Assembly: GCA_902702965.1 (NCBI GenBank)
Contig: CACRXP010000151.1
Location: 89,662 to 153,661, forward strand
Direction: 5' to 3'
Source: Spirometra erinaceieuropaei
Lineage: Eukaryota > Platyhelminthes > Cestoda > Diphyllobothriidea > Diphyllobothriidae
Length of the DNA stretch: 64,000 nucleotides
Made by a program: the position numbers and the translations under genes. Positions 24,143-36,500 of the stretch are shown in pieces; position 1 is the first letter of the stretch; every line of letters begins with the position of its first letter. The notes under the pieces were generated by a model. It ran no database searches and was not told the DNA's origin. It saw only the letters and a list, made by a program, of their open reading frames with translations.

Positions 24143-24900
24143 TCAAAAATGCTGTGCTATACTGTTGGCTTTGCGGAAAGGGCAAGTAGGAAGGCGACAA
24201 TGGATTAATGTATGATCACTTGCAAAAAGGTAGAGGGTTGAGGGTAAGATCTCGCATCCCAGGAGAACGTTCAGTCGCATTAGTGACCGAGAGTATACGT
24301 CGGCCATAAGACGCCCAGTTCTGCATATGAAAGCCACCTCAAGAGGGGAGTCTACAAATTTTGTCCACAAAACGTTTAGCGGAATCGACATCATATAAGA
24401 AGATCGGACAATCATCAGCGTGTATACTGTGGTGAAACGCTCAGCAAGTTGAATCGGAATAAGATGAATCGAAATCTTCAACAACTTTTCGTAACGCAGA
24501 GGTGGCACAAAAGGGCGACGAAATCAATCCGAATGGATGAGATGTTCACTGAACCTCAACTGGCTCTCCTTCCAGCTCGTCATTTTCCCACCACAAACAT
24601 TTCAGAGCAGGTCGATTAATCGGGTCTAATTTCACTTGCAGTAACATTTCATCTATATCCCCAACCCCTGCAATACGTCAAAGTCGAGAATCCAACAACA
24701 CACTTATAAACCTGGCGTTTAGGTCAGGTCTTTGGTATAGATTGTCATTCAGAGACACACCCTGACACTTGGCGGCAAGGGTGGTGCGGTAAATACCGGT
24801 GTCTCGTAACTGGAGACGCTTTGTTGCTGTTAACTCGCTCGATGTATCTCTTCTCCATGTACGAACGGAACGTTTGCTCATATTTCTGAAGTAATTCGCG
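24143..24900 (-). pseudogene. BEL/Pao reverse transcriptase, decayed
   Basis: Minus-strand remnants read AAKCQGVSLNDNLYQRPDLN (24678-24881), the Pao RT box that follows the palm entry. Then, in another frame near 24330-24440, come a degraded YDVDSA block in the region of the catalytic Asp box and RGGFHMQNW. These are typical of BEL/Pao RTs. Stops and shifts are frequent, and an RNase H domain is not recognisable before the CR1 junction. Confidence 0.6.
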
Positions 24901-25133
24901 CCCTCGTCCCTATTTACTGTTGAGATAGATTCGTCGTTTATGCGCCAACTGAAAATTGTCCTGTAAATTCAACGTAGCATTTCGGCAAGGGACTGACAGT
25001 TGCTAATGACCTTTTATGAATGCAGCGGAGGATCTCACAATATCCAGTTCCCGTTTGTCTTCCAAAGGATGCTTCACAATCGTTGTTTAAGTGTCCGAAA
25101 ACTCCGAGTCGTATAGCCTCTTAATGTTGTGCG

Positions 25134-25943
25134 TTACATCCTTTTCTTATTCACAATGCAGTGACAGACAGCGTTCTGCTTTTGCCTGCCACGTAAAGAT
25201 CTAAGTAACATCCAGCCCAACAGTGTTTTCACAGCGAACGGTTCCTTTATGCCACCCAGACTTTGGTCAAGTACCCAATGAGCTTCCGCGATACCATTCC
25301 CAATGGGTATGTCAACCTTGCAAACAGTGAGCTCGTCTAACATTATACCGCTCAGGTGTGGCCACAAAGAGGCTATCCCTTTAATTGATGATTCTGCACG
25401 AAGGGACGAGTCTTTAACCACCAAAGCCCTTTAAATGTCAACTGACTCGGTTCCATTGATGGGCAGCACTCGTAGACTTCTGACTTCTGGATTGCATTTA
25501 ATTGAACCACTTAAGGTGTTTATTGTCAATGCTGTTGGCGTTGTGAACATTCCATTGCCGACGAGAAGCCCACGTTTAATCAGAGTGACATACGAACCAC
25601 TGTCTAAAATACGTAAGTTTCGACGTTTCCTGTTCGAGTTGCCAACTTTACCCGAATAATTCCCAGTGGTGATGGAACGTCCGTAACTCCAATCCGGCAC
25701 AAAACCCTTAATTATGTAATGTTCGTTGATTATTGTCCGATGATATTCCATGCTAAAGCGTACGATGTTGTTTTTTGCACAGGGACCAAACACAAAGTTC
25801 TCTGGAGCTGCACACCTTGGCAAAATGCGTATTATCAAGATAAACAAAACACGCTTTGTGTTCCCCGATATCATTCCACCGATCTGCAACATCCATCGAA
25901 AGTAAACGTGGGCAATTTGCGCTTCGTGTGCATTAGAACACAT
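25134..25943 (-). pseudogene. BEL/Pao aspartic protease (DUF1758-like) region
   Basis: The frame reads RNLRILDSGSYVTLIKRGLL, with the DSG active-site motif of the Pao retroviral-type protease, then LTINTLSGSIKCNPEVRSL and ESVDI. After one in-frame TAA (25431-25433) it continues in the same frame with SSIKGIASLWPHLSGIMLDE, DIPIGNGIAEAHWVLDQSLG and KTLLGWMLL. This order is characteristic of the Pao protease to pre-RT region. One stop is the only lesion in this stretch, so it is better preserved than the RT. Confidence 0.8.
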
Positions 25944-26660
25944 GTAAAATTGCCGTCGATCTGGTTCAACACTCGAAGTGGCAAAATTGTTAGGGTTCTC
26001 CCGTTTTTTGATGTTGAGTTGTGGCAGTTAAGGGCTGTTCAGAGCGCTTGACATCCCCATCTCGAGATATTTGTCCGAAACGACTTCTTGCTATCCTAAC
26101 TCGAGTATTTACGAATCCCGTGAGGTCTGCAAAGTCCGGATCACTACCATTCATTGGTATTTTGTCAGCATCTTCAGCTCATTGGATCTGCATAAAAAAC
26201 GGTAAACAGCGCGCTTTTCTTCGAAAGTATCTAATCGGAGAGACTTCCGTATCGCCCTAATCACGTTTCATCGAACGCGTCTGCATTGGTTGATATTTCT
26301 TTCCTCCACTTTATTTTGCAATTTTGAGTACTGTAGAATTCTTGGTCAACTGATTCACGCGTATAAGCCAAAAAGATTTCGATGTACATAGGCTACTATT
26401 GACAGAATAAAAAATGTACAGACTTCAACAAAGAATACCCCAGACAAATAATTATTTTGTCACAGTTCGAGCAGATCGGATTCCCAGCTCGAAGTCAAAG
26501 TACAAAAAAAGTAGTTAATTGAAAGAGCGCCGATCACGCCCAAAAGAGGGTTACAAAAATTAGAAAGGGGAATGTCAACGGCGGCCAAATATGGAATCAT
26601 TTGAGAAGAGGGCGTGGAGAATTGCAAAAGTTAACCAACTGGATACAACACCACTTATTC
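25944..26660 (-). mobile_element. BEL/Pao 5' region (decayed gag side and candidate 5' LTR)
   Basis: This is upstream of the protease on the element's strand. No clear gag motif can be read. At 26605-26655 the sequence shares about 50 bp with 16855-16905, in line with the other LTR. The boundary is not defined. Confidence 0.35.
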
Positions 26661-27411
26661 GTCATTTGATAATGGAAAATAACGAAATGTCCGTGTTTCA
26701 TGTCAGAAAGTGTGCCTCGGTAGATTTTGAGGAGATGAATTCTTTAAGATTTTTGGAATACCTGTTAGGCCGTATAAAGAGTTCAACAAAGAATCCTTGA
26801 TGTAGCTCAAGAAAAGGCAGACTTAGCCGTTAATCATCAAAGTTTTATGCCGTATATAAGCCGCCTGGCCAACCAAAGTTGATTTCCTTCGAGTTATGGG
26901 CAATGTACGGGGTCCACCATCAAGCATTCTGCGCTGTGAACAGCCCAGATTTCAGCCCGGTCCTTGGTGGCGTTTTGAATCTGCGACAGCAGCCAACCTC
27001 CGAGCTTAATTTTTAAAACCAAGTTTATACGCAAAACAGGGTTTGCGGAGGTTATGCTTTGGCTTGACGATCAAACCAGGGAAAGTAAGTCTCCTATATC
27101 TCATAATACCCAAATGAAGGGGAAATTTCAAAGTAAACCTTCATAATCATATGTTCCTTATCATGTATTACCCCGAAAATAGTAAATGAGTAAAGTGCTG
27201 TTACGAAGCTTCTACCTAGTTTCTTTAATTATGGGAAGTGAGGAATAATTATTTAAAAAAAAACGGTAGGCTTCTTTTTTCACGTTTGTTTTACTGAGTT
27301 GAATTTACCGCAAAAACATAATTTAGCCAATTGCTGTTCCGCGAATGGGCTTGTACAGGAGCGCATCGTACTATTGGTACCTCTTATGCTCAATTGTCAT
27401 CAGCAGTCTAA
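26660..27411. promoter_or_regulatory. Upstream region of the kelch gene, no defined promoter element
   Basis: AT-rich sequence with only short chance frames. It precedes the in-frame TAA at 27412-27414 and the start at 27433. I see no TATA box or initiator that I could defend. A 5' UTR or a splice-leader acceptor may be in it. Confidence 0.3.
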
Positions 27412-27432
27412 TAAATAATAGGCTGCTCTAGG

Positions 27433-27591
27433 ATGATTGAAAATGCTAATAAAGAACAGGTTTCCAACCTTCTGGAAGGACTTCAGCGCTGCCGTCTCGA
27501 AGGCCTCTATACAGACATCATTCTGTGTGTCGACGAAGAAGAATTTCCATGCCATAAAGTCATCCTTGCTGCAAGCTCGCGTTATTTCGAT
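27433..27591 (+). CDS. Kelch gene exon 1 (start, BTB first half)
   Basis: Fifty-three codons from ATG to a GTGAGA donor, phase 0. The exon encodes the N-terminal helix ([16 protein letters not shown]) and the first BTB strand set, ending [13 protein letters not shown]. The upstream in-frame TAA at 27412-27414 with no ATG in between supports this start. Confidence 0.88.
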
Positions 27592-30500
27592 GTGAGATTT
27601 TCTGTTCATTTCCTTTTTTGTTTTTAATCAACCGTTAGGAGCGTATTCTATTTTTCATATTCCCATTCTTTCCAGCTAGAAAGTACAGCTCTAGCTAGAG
27701 CTAGGTAACATTTTCCCTTCGCTTGTTGCCTCTTTTATAGTTTAAACAGTACTATTTTACGTAAAGGACATTCCTTTGGTAAAAGACTGTTGTTCTAGCA
27801 TGAAAAGACTTCACTTATCCGATCATACATTGCGTACCATCCTTTCGTGTATCCCGATTTATCCATCTATTGTTTATGGTCGAGCTCTTTTTGATAACGT
27901 ATTGTCTTCCTCCACTGAAAATTACAGTTTTAATTTTCGCTTAAACCATTCAGTGCCCCAGAGATCGACTCAACTTGGTCTTACTCCAAATTTGCTACCC
28001 AAACGCAACTTTCTTCGCCTCCCTGATAGCAGTCTACTCGCCTAGGGCTAGCCCTGTCGCCCGGTCGCGGACCAGTGTTGCGATTGACTAGATTTTTTTA
28101 GCAATCATAGCGGACACTGTCTACACAGGGACAGTAGGTTGACGCGCCTTCTTTGACGAGCTGACGGCTTTGTAGCCCGAGGCGATTTAAGTCGCTTGTC
28201 AGGGACCTAAATTCCGGACAAAGTGCGGGCATGCACCCTGCACGCGTGCATACACGCAAAGAGACCCCCCAGGTGTGACGTACGAAATCCACTCGGGTGA
28301 GCATCGAGGAGGGGGTGTAGCAGAAAAACTCCTTCCCTCGCAGAGACCGAGCACTGTCAGCCAGTCAGGTTACTAGCGCTGCACTAGCGCGCAAGTCGAA
28401 CGGGCCAGCAAATGTCTAGCCCTGGGCGACTAACAGTTTTTAACGTCACCTACTGTTGGTAACCTTAGGGTTAAGCTTAAAATATTTCCTTGCCAGGGTT
28501 GGTGCGAGTCTACCCATCCATCGCTTAATTAACAGGGTTATTTGCATATTTGACGTTCGTTAATTTGATCTTATTATATAAAAGTTGGAAGTTTATGAAG
28601 GGTATAGGTCGTAGTCAACTCCATTATTTCCTATTATATTCAATCTGGTGCAAAGACTCACTATTTTCTATCTCAACTTCCTCTGGATTGTATTGTTGTG
28701 GTAATCTCGATCTAACCGTCGACACCAGCCTTTTACACAGTCTGGTGACTTAAACACATATATTATTAAAAAAGCAAAAATATTGCATGAAGTGCCATCT
28801 CCCTGATGCCGGAGTCGCCGTCACCAGTCTTTTGGGACGCTAAGTGGCAAATCGCACGTTTTGCACTCATTTGGCCCTAATCGCAAGTTTTTGTGTCAGG
28901 GCTTCTTATCACTAATTCTTGCTGAATAGGTGTAGCTTTAGTGTAGGCGTGCCTGTTGATCCGTCGTTGCCGATATTTTACTCACCTCCTCAACTTTGGC
29001 TTTATTATGTCATGATCTTTTTGTCTCTTAACAGCTCTGTACACTCTTGCCATATTTTGCCTTTATATTTGGTGTCTATTTACAGACGATGTTTAGAATT
29101 CCACTTTCTGAGCAGAAGACATCGCGTGTATATATAAAACAGATCTCTCCGTGGTCCTTAAAACACTTGATTGACTTCGCATACACGGGCTCCCTGGCCC
29201 TCTCAACCCAGACAGTGCAGGACGTTTTCTTGGCTGCCAACCTTCTTGACTACCCGCTTGCCGTTGAAGCTTGTATTCTATTCATGAAACGTCACTTGGA
29301 TATTTCAAACTGTCTCGGAGTCCAACTGCTGGCGGAAGCTTATGAATTTCCTGCTCTGGCTGAGGCAGCGCGGAAAGTAGCCGTTGACAATTTCACCCGG
29401 TTTGGTTCTTCAGTTTGACTTTTTGGCCTTGCTACTTTTACATACGCTTGCTGTTATTTTTCGCTAGTCGTTTTTTTAACGTTCTATATCGAAACCATTG
29501 TCTTCCTAAAGTAGAACTATCAGAGACTGCACAACCCCCTCGGATTCCAGTCTCTTTATCTCCCTCTTAAAAATCACACATCGAAACAGCTGGCACCGTT
29601 TATTCGTTCTAACGCGAGGTAGGTCGAACGCCGGTCTGTCTCAGTGCCAAATTTCTCATGCAAGTCACGGTTCTGCCTACCTAGTGGCGCGGCTGTGGTC
29701 TTCGTCGTTTGTCGCGGTCGATTTATAACGGTTGAAAATAGTGATACCTGTACATTTCTCTGGTTATAGTGCCCGATGTCAATTATACGAGAGTTAGTTC
29801 AACGGCTGATTAGTCTTAGATTGCACTTTCTCAGCGAGCTGCAGTGACAGCTCAGGGATGCACCGACGAATGCCTATGGAGTGTTTTCGAAACCTGGCCA
29901 GAGGTCAACTTAAGAAGGAAGTGGTTGCTTTTGTCGTGCATCGTCACAATGCATCAGTCCATGCGATCCATAAAAGTTCTTTTACTCACCACAGCTTGCA
30001 GATTTGATCCTTCCCAACCGCAGCCATGGTTTTGCTGTGCACGACCACTAGCTCTCTATTGAGGTCTAGGAGTGTTTGACACCAAAACGGAGTCCCCCTT
30101 TGCTGTCTAAAATATCTGCGTTTCCTAACAGAACTCGACTAAATATTTTTTGTCGCTTAATTAATTGACCAAAAGGTGCATTTAAGTTGAGGGATGCTAT
30201 GTAGGAAGTGTTGATTTACACGTGGAAAGTTCATTAGAAATTGTGATCAAAAAACTCCTAGGTCCATTAATCTACCCACTGAACGAATTCTTTAGACAAG
30301 TGTCATCTTGGTTTTGACTGTCATCTCCAATCGTGCTTTTTGACATCGAGATCTTACTTTACTGTTTTCCGATTGAAATGGACAAGTAAAAACTAAAGAC
30401 ACAGTATCCTACATGATAGAAACTAGCGTGGTCTATTAAAGTGTGTTTTTCTCCCTTCTCCATTCAATTTTCTGGATAATGACAAGTGTCTTTGCGCTGA

Positions 30501-33500
30501 GGAGTCATATGTATGTGAAACCTAAATCAAACGCTACTTAGTACCCGCTCAGTGGTTGTTGGGGAGGGGGAATGGTATGCGTAGCAGTGAACTACACGTA
30601 TAAAGGGATGCTGAGACACGGTAAAACTAGAAATGTTTCTAAACGCGGAATCCCAAGCTCCCAAGGCATGGTTAAACAAGCCCCCCATTTTCCAAATTAC
30701 AAACAACATCACCGTGGCTCCGAATACACCTTCACATAATCCGTTTCATGCGCAGACCTGTCTTCATACTTAACCTATGCAGTTTATGATGACTGAAGTT
30801 TTCAATTGTATTAAATACCTCGAGAAAATGGACGCAGAACTGCCCATGCTTTTGTCTAGGGCGACTTTATTTCTTGAATCCCTCCTCATGCACCTAACTG
30901 TTCGACAAATGAGCCAGTTAAATAGATTCATATTCGGCCGCCTCTAAGAGTCCTGCATCATTGGTGGCGTGCGCAGACCCCGTCCGTTATGATCTAAAAT
31001 GTCGATTGGCGGGTGTCACTGTTTGGTCCAGTAACGTTTTGATGCCAAATGTTAATAGAAAAACATCCGCGCGTTTTCTCGTGACAATCCTTAATTTGCG
31101 CTCCTAAGAAACCAAATCAGGCAGCGTATTTCACAATGTGCTGCAGAGTTTATCTGGAGTTTTCCCTGCATCCGACCGCTGTGCATAGTTATGGTTGAGG
31201 GCGTTTTTCTGGGTTGGTAATGCTATTCTATTACCTAAGCTGGTTACTTATGCTGTCGTCTTGACTGGAAATAGGGCAATAAATCCAGCAGAACTGTTCA
31301 ATATCTTCAGTAGAGAGGGTACTTTTATTCAGAACCATTTCTTATGGATCGTTTACGTGAATGAGGGTTACACAGTCCACACACATGAACTTGTGAGCCG
31401 GCAGTAATGAGTTTGGTGGGACAAAACACTGCCTCTGATTTGTCTGTTCCCAGGGACTTTCCGTTGCAGTCAAATTTTCTATGCCGCATACCCTGTCTTC
31501 AAAACGTAATCTCGACTGCCAACTACGTAGCTATGCCTGTCAGTAAACGTGCATAATTACAATGGAATATATTTCCCGTGACTTCGTGCACTGCATTAGC
31601 GAAGTTATTTAAAATGTACTTAGCAGAATAACACTACCGACAAAGACAAGGGAGACTGGAATGACCATTTCTGGCACATTGGCCGTCGCCAGCCAGTCAT
31701 ACCCAACCCCAAAGTTTGGAACACCTGGGGTTCGATATCGCGACCATTATTAAAACCAGCTGCCACTCATTTGGGACGCCAGCTGTTTTACGGCCTAGGT
31801 TAAATAAATTGTGTGACGAATTTGCGGGGACTGGATTGAAAAGCATAAAAAGTCTGAACTCCGGGGATATATCCTGTGATTGTCACTCTTAGTCCATACG
31901 TTTTCATCGTTTTCGGAGTTTTTATTCATCTGGGTCCTCTGTATATTGCGGGATGCCAGAAAGTGAAGCTTGAGAATTGTCCAACTATTCTGCGTTTATC
32001 TGGCTTCATTTTCTATTCCGGACCGGTCCGAACGAGCACAATTGCATGACAAGCACCGCAGACATAGGATGATCATGGCCTGAACGGGGAATGTCGTGCC
32101 AATTCTCAATCCCGTTTATTCAATTACCATATGGGTGACCTAAAAGCGGACTTAAAACGATCAGATTGTTCATTTTACACTTACCATGCCTTTTCTATCC
32201 TCACTGCTCAAAGAAATCCGTTCTTTATTGCCTTTACAACCAACGCGGACGCTTTAGGCACATGTCTGCTGATGACTGGCGTTGATTCTGACAACTTAAC
32301 CTTGCAGCCTTTGAGTGTTTTTCATCACCGCTTCTGCATATCAGTCGTTCCTGTCATGTTATTACCCGTCTACTGCATTTTGCGGATTCCTGTCCTATAG
32401 TATAAGTTCGATAGAGGCTTACGACTGTAGAGACGTTGGCGATCGTTTAGGCTGGCCAAACGGATAATGAAAGACTTTGCAGTGTCCTTCCAATCTTACA
32501 TATAGCTCCGTGGAAACTTCCTTTGGTCTCTCACCAAATTGATTACCTGTTCGTTTGACGTCCCCCTCTATCTTCTAACTGTAGTAATGACACCCCAACT
32601 TATGAACAGAACAGTTATTGCCCTCAATTATCTTTTTGTTTAAACCTGGAAAAGCCAATCGGCGTACAAATGTTGCCTATCTCGCGCTTTTTTATGCTGA
32701 CATCCACATTCTTCCGTCTTTTTAGACTTGTTCAAGAGTCAACCGAGTGGTTGTCTTTACCATTTGCCTCCGTGGCCGCCTACTTAGCCTCTGAGGACTT
32801 AGACGTGCGCTCAGAACAGGTACTTCTCCTTTGCCTCCTTGAACCCCCGAATTAACTGAAAATGAATCGCCTCCTTCATCAGTCCTTCCATGTTCCTACA
32901 GATGGAGAAGGAGCTAGCAGTGTGTCCATGTTTTTTTTTGTCACTTTCAGGTCGTTTTGAAGGCCTGCCTTAGTTGGGTTGCTCACGATCCGGACAACCG
33001 ATTGCGCTACCTTGTCACCCTTTTACACCACGTCCGACTGCACCAAATCCCCACGCAGAGACTAAAGGAAATAATAGAGACATCTAGCGTCCTTCGGGTA
33101 CGTTGCTGTTGTTATTGATTTCATATCCGCTTTCCCTAACTGTTGAGAATGCTCGGCGGTGCTCCCATCGGCGACTCTTGAGAGTCCGCCAGAACAGTGA
33201 AATCTTCATTGTAATTAAGGTTAGTGATCTTAAGGTGGTTTTCCAAAGTTGCTGCTGGACTTATTGATCTGTATTGATGTTTAACTAGACAGGCTCATCT
33301 GAATGTCAGTCACTAACAAGAGGCAACGACGGACAGGTAGTACCTCTCTTTCTAGTGGCACTTGAATTTATTAGTCAAAGTTAAGGTTAGATCGCAGTTG
33401 GTAGCCAGGAGTGAGGAGGCGGACGGCGACCTTGATCCTAATCTTAACCTTAAGCCCAACCCTAATCTCAACCTCAAACGTTTACCATTAACCTTAAAGG

Positions 33501-36500
33501 CAACCCTATCCTAACCCTGACCGAAATCGTAAAATTAACCGTAGTCCTTAGACATGGCCGTAACTGGAAAACCTAACCGTAATACTGAAACCTTATCGTA
33601 CGCTCAAACCCTAATCGTAACCCGAAAACCTAAGCCTAAAGGCATAACCCTAACCCGAAAATCGGAAGTCGTTAACCGGCACACAACTCCTAACCTCAAA
33701 CGTAAAACTGAAGCCAAATGGGGCAGATGTGATTATGGAACCCCACAAAATAGCCCCAGGAAACAAACCCCCCAAGCCACTTGCAATACAGGGCCTGGCT
33801 ACCAACTGCGATCTTGCCAAAGTTATTTCACCTTCCATCCTGGATAAGCCTCGTTCGACGCCCTCTACTCGCTAAAGTAGTCGTTCAATTTAGCTACCTT
33901 TTACTGGGCAGACGTGTTATGCAAAGCTCGTCCTGGGCTGATATTGTCGGCTTCTGAAGGATGCAGATGGGCCTGACTGTGTACGATTCCTTCCTATTTA
34001 GCAATGTTCTCCTTCTGAACAAAACTGCCAGCAGGTTTTTGTCCTCCAACCTATTTGTCAGGCGGTACCATGGGCATATGCGTGGATCTCTTCTTAGTAA
34101 ATTACCCCCTAGTTAGGTTATCTTCAAACTATCCGTTCTTTCTTTGCTTATTATACTTTCAAAGGCCTCTTCTACTTTTTACGTTCTCCCGTTGCTGCTA
34201 CCGCTTACTCCCTTTATCCTCGTCTTCCCCTGTGTACATTTCTTCCAATTCTCTGCGACAGGACTGCTACACCGCCTGCGAGTACGCGGAAACTGTTCTG
34301 AAGGCAAAGTTGTCCTCTGTCTCCCCCACCGCATCGCAAGTAACCGACCTGGACAATAACTCCAATTCGACCTCCACCGGCACCGACGTAGGTCAGGACA
34401 CGTCACCACCACCAACGGACCCTGTGGGCGCTGTTGCGTCCCTGGCCCCACCGCGACCGGCCACTGTGAAGCGGGACACGCTGATTGTTTTGGGCGGCAT
34501 CAACTCATACATACTCGACTCTGTGGAGGCGCTTTCTTTCTCTAAGAGCTGTTGGTTGCCCTGTCCCCGCCTACCCACTGACAGTCTGACCTGCTTCTCC
34601 GCCATCGTAGTGGACAACACCCTCATCGTCACCGGTGGTATTCGGGTTCGTTCTAGTCCAGTCATTTAGTGCGCGCGCGTGTGTGTTTTGTTCCCGAAAC
34701 GGGCGACCTGGTAGATACGCTTGACCAAAAAAGAGACCAGATCAGAGTCCGACGGGCGTTATTGCGAATACGCATCCATAACAAATGCCAGAATTGGGGT
34801 ATGGTGGTCGCCCATGTGCTGGCCATCGCCGCACCGACTGGGATCCGTGCCACCCCCTATTTTTCTTGTAGCATAAAGTCCTAGTCAGTGTACTCTGTGG
34901 ACCAAGGGGTGCGGTGGTACGCCTAGGTACGGTTGTTCGCTGTGTCAGCCACCTGCGCCCACTCTCGCCCTCAGTTTTCTTGACGCTGTCTTGACATTGG
35001 GTCAAGGTGGGGAATGAGGAGAGAGTGCGGCAGATGCTGCACAAGTCTGCTATCACGTTAAACTAATTCACGCGCATGTCACTGTGCCTGCTGCACCTTG
35101 GTGTGTAGTGCACGCTGGACATCATCGGTCACGACGGTGCTGTGCTAGTTCTGTTTAAGTGGATCTGCCCTTTTCTGAGATAGTTGTATACATCTCGTGC
35201 ACGTAAGACCTGCCCTGATCAGAATAAAGCAAGGTCATATTTCACGAAGGTAGAAAGCGTTTTGATGTTTCTGCCAGATTACCTTTATGAATCAACCTCG
35301 TGTCATACGAAAAGTCCGATTTTTTTGTTGTCTTATGGTACCGGAAGCAATACGGACAAAGACAAAGGAGGCTGGAATGGTCATTTCTGACTTGTTAGCC
35401 ATCGTCGGCCAGCCTTACACAACCTAAATTTGCAGGGCTTGCTTTATTTTTGGACAGAAAATCCTAGGTGGTGGTGGTTCAACCCAAGGTTGACTTTGAG
35501 TGGGAAACTGGCCTGGAATTGAAGTCAAGGTAGACAGCACAGCAGGAGAAATGGTAGAACCAGGTTTAGCAGCAAATTTGTCGAACGTTCTACCCACTAT
35601 CCGACGTTGGAACCATGGACGTCGCAGGGGTTGGTGAGATAGCCTAGTGTGTTCGCTGCCAGGAGTATTCTTCAGGACTATTTCTTAATCTACGAAGACT
35701 GACAAACTTGTCAAACGTATAGCATTGAAAAAAAGACACGATCACCTTACGGGTAGTTGTGTTTCCCTGAGCATCCGGACTCGTACAGAAACTACGAAAA
35801 ACCGGTAGCATACCTGCAGTTTTGTAGTCTGGAAATGCGTGAAAGGTGTTGGGGCTATGCGTCCGCTTGGGCTGCAACCACGCCGCCACGCTGTATGCGT
35901 CTCGGGCTGAATGGTAGTCGTAGATAATACTATCTTCATTGAATGTCCGGTATTACAGTCGTAACCGTTCGCACTGGAGAGTCTACAGGATTAGCGTATG
36001 TCCCTACTGCTACAACTTAATATTTCCGACCAAGTAAAGAATCGAAAAAGGCGCTATTCCAGGAACCATATCTAGATAAGCCTGCTGTTTCGAACGCGCA
36101 GCATCCACCGTCGCGTGCAATACTGACGTCGCGCCATAAAAGTATTGGACATTACGGTTGTTCCTTTTTTGGGGATTAAGGCGACGCCCCTTTCATCAGG
36201 AACCCCAGGGTTAGAGAGTTTCGTCATAGCGATTACTTTTTAGGGCGGGGACGTGACTTTTCATTCTTTTAGGGTATCTAAAAACCTCTAAGTTCTGACA
36301 GATCACGGATAGAGTCTTGTTCTTCTCTCATGTCTTGAAATGACTTTGCTGTATTTTGAATTATCTATGAATAGAAGGCATCCAGTTTCCCAGCCTACGG
36401 CCAGGGCAAGCAAAACTAATGCTCCAGGTCACTTTTGAAAACCATATCTTCTAACTCTTCTTTATTCCGGCAAGTCGCCGCTTGCTGGCAAACTTGGGTA

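Noticed and set aside
33554..33847. 97-codon plus-strand protein
   Set aside because: Most of it is the telomere-like repeat translated.
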